Shown here: one piece after another, positions 63,921-64,000 of the stretch
Layout of the letters: every line of letters starts with the position of its first letter
How positions within the stretch are numbered: the first letter of the stretch is position 1
Source of the DNA: Tepidibacter aestuarii
Lineage (GTDB): Bacteria > Bacillota > Clostridia > Peptostreptococcales > Peptostreptococcaceae
Direction: 5' to 3'
DNA length: 64,000 nt
Assembly: GCF_934924865.1 (NCBI RefSeq)
Contig: NZ_OW235315.1
Span: 124,001-188,000, forward strand
Translations under genes and position numbers: made by a program
Notes under the pieces: generated by a model
Told to the model about the DNA's origin: nothing
Databases searched by the model: none
The model's input: only the letters and a program-made list of their open reading frames with translations

Positions 63921-64000
63921 TGAGTTTAAAAATGTTATATGATACATCGTTATATTAATAGATAAGTATATAATATAAAATTATATAGATGTTATATCAT

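Noticed and set aside
1..64000. CRISPR arrays, tRNA and rRNA genes, prophage genes
   Set aside because: No regularly spaced direct repeats, cloverleaf signatures, rRNA-like blocks, integrases or phage structural genes were seen.

Overview
The window is about 29% G+C and reads as the chromosome of a motile, anaerobic, spore-former-type Firmicute of the class Clostridia. The gene content (two flagellins, flagellar glycosylation with legionaminic acid, Rex, a 2[4Fe-4S] ferredoxin, a raiA-type RNA, TTG/GTG starts, strong AGGAGG ribosome sites) resembles Peptostreptococcaceae or a related family. The genus cannot be fixed from sequence alone. Almost everything is on the + strand; the exceptions are yaaR, an ABC-F gene, a ferredoxin and a CLC channel.

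Region 1 (1-5088): the end of a membrane protein, then metK behind a textbook SAM-I riboswitch, then a recD2-comFC-yvyF operon. Region 2 (5089-41398) is a long flagellar filament and glycosylation island. It runs flgM-flgN-flgK-flgL, a 203-bp hairpin element, fliW-csrA, flagellin 1, and two Maf flagellin glycosyltransferase genes. A CgeB-like glycosyltransferase and a complete CMP-legionaminate pathway follow (legB, legC, ptmE-type guanylyltransferase, NeuD-type acetyltransferase, legI, legG, legF). After these come decayed glycosylation genes (a methyltransferase, a DUF2920 gene and a PseC-like aminotransferase remnant), then flaG-fliD-fliS-fliT-like-yjfB. The flagellar block is interrupted by a raiA-type ncRNA, a DnaA-box cluster, raiA/hpf, secA and prfB (with the programmed +1 frameshift). 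It resumes with yaaR, a large FliK-like gene, a tiny FlhB-C-like relic, a second large flagellin and a second fliS. Seven well-formed SigD (sigma-28) promoters, TAAA-N14/15/16-nCGATAA/T, tie this block together. The fliC1 leader carries two CsrA-type sites, so SigD/FlgM and CsrA/FliW control can both be read in the sequence.

Region 3 (41399-53300): tex, two HDxNN-type sensor kinases (one a hybrid) and an amidohydrolase in one operon. Then an FMN riboswitch controls ribU. An OmpR-type two-component system follows with PepSY-like exported proteins. An 11-bp-period TTACAA repeat recurs at three of these promoters.

Region 4 (53300-64000): a lipoprotein, the t6A operon tsaE-tsaB-rimI-tsaD, an ABC-F ATPase, rex with its sigma-A promoter and a candidate Rex operator, and a ferredoxin. 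A fluoride-resistance pair follows: a cation/proton antiporter and a CLC-F channel gene, convergent, each behind its own fluoride riboswitch. The window ends with glpP and a glp-type antitermination leader whose gene lies beyond the right edge.

The best candidates for something unusual are the DnaA-box cluster with an AT-rich flank far from any dnaA gene, the SigD promoter nested inside a terminator that shares the flgM ribosome site, the 203-bp hairpin element, the SigD-driven orphan 117-aa protein, and the shared 11-bp repeats around the two-component system. No CRISPR array, tRNA, rRNA, transposase or prophage gene was seen.
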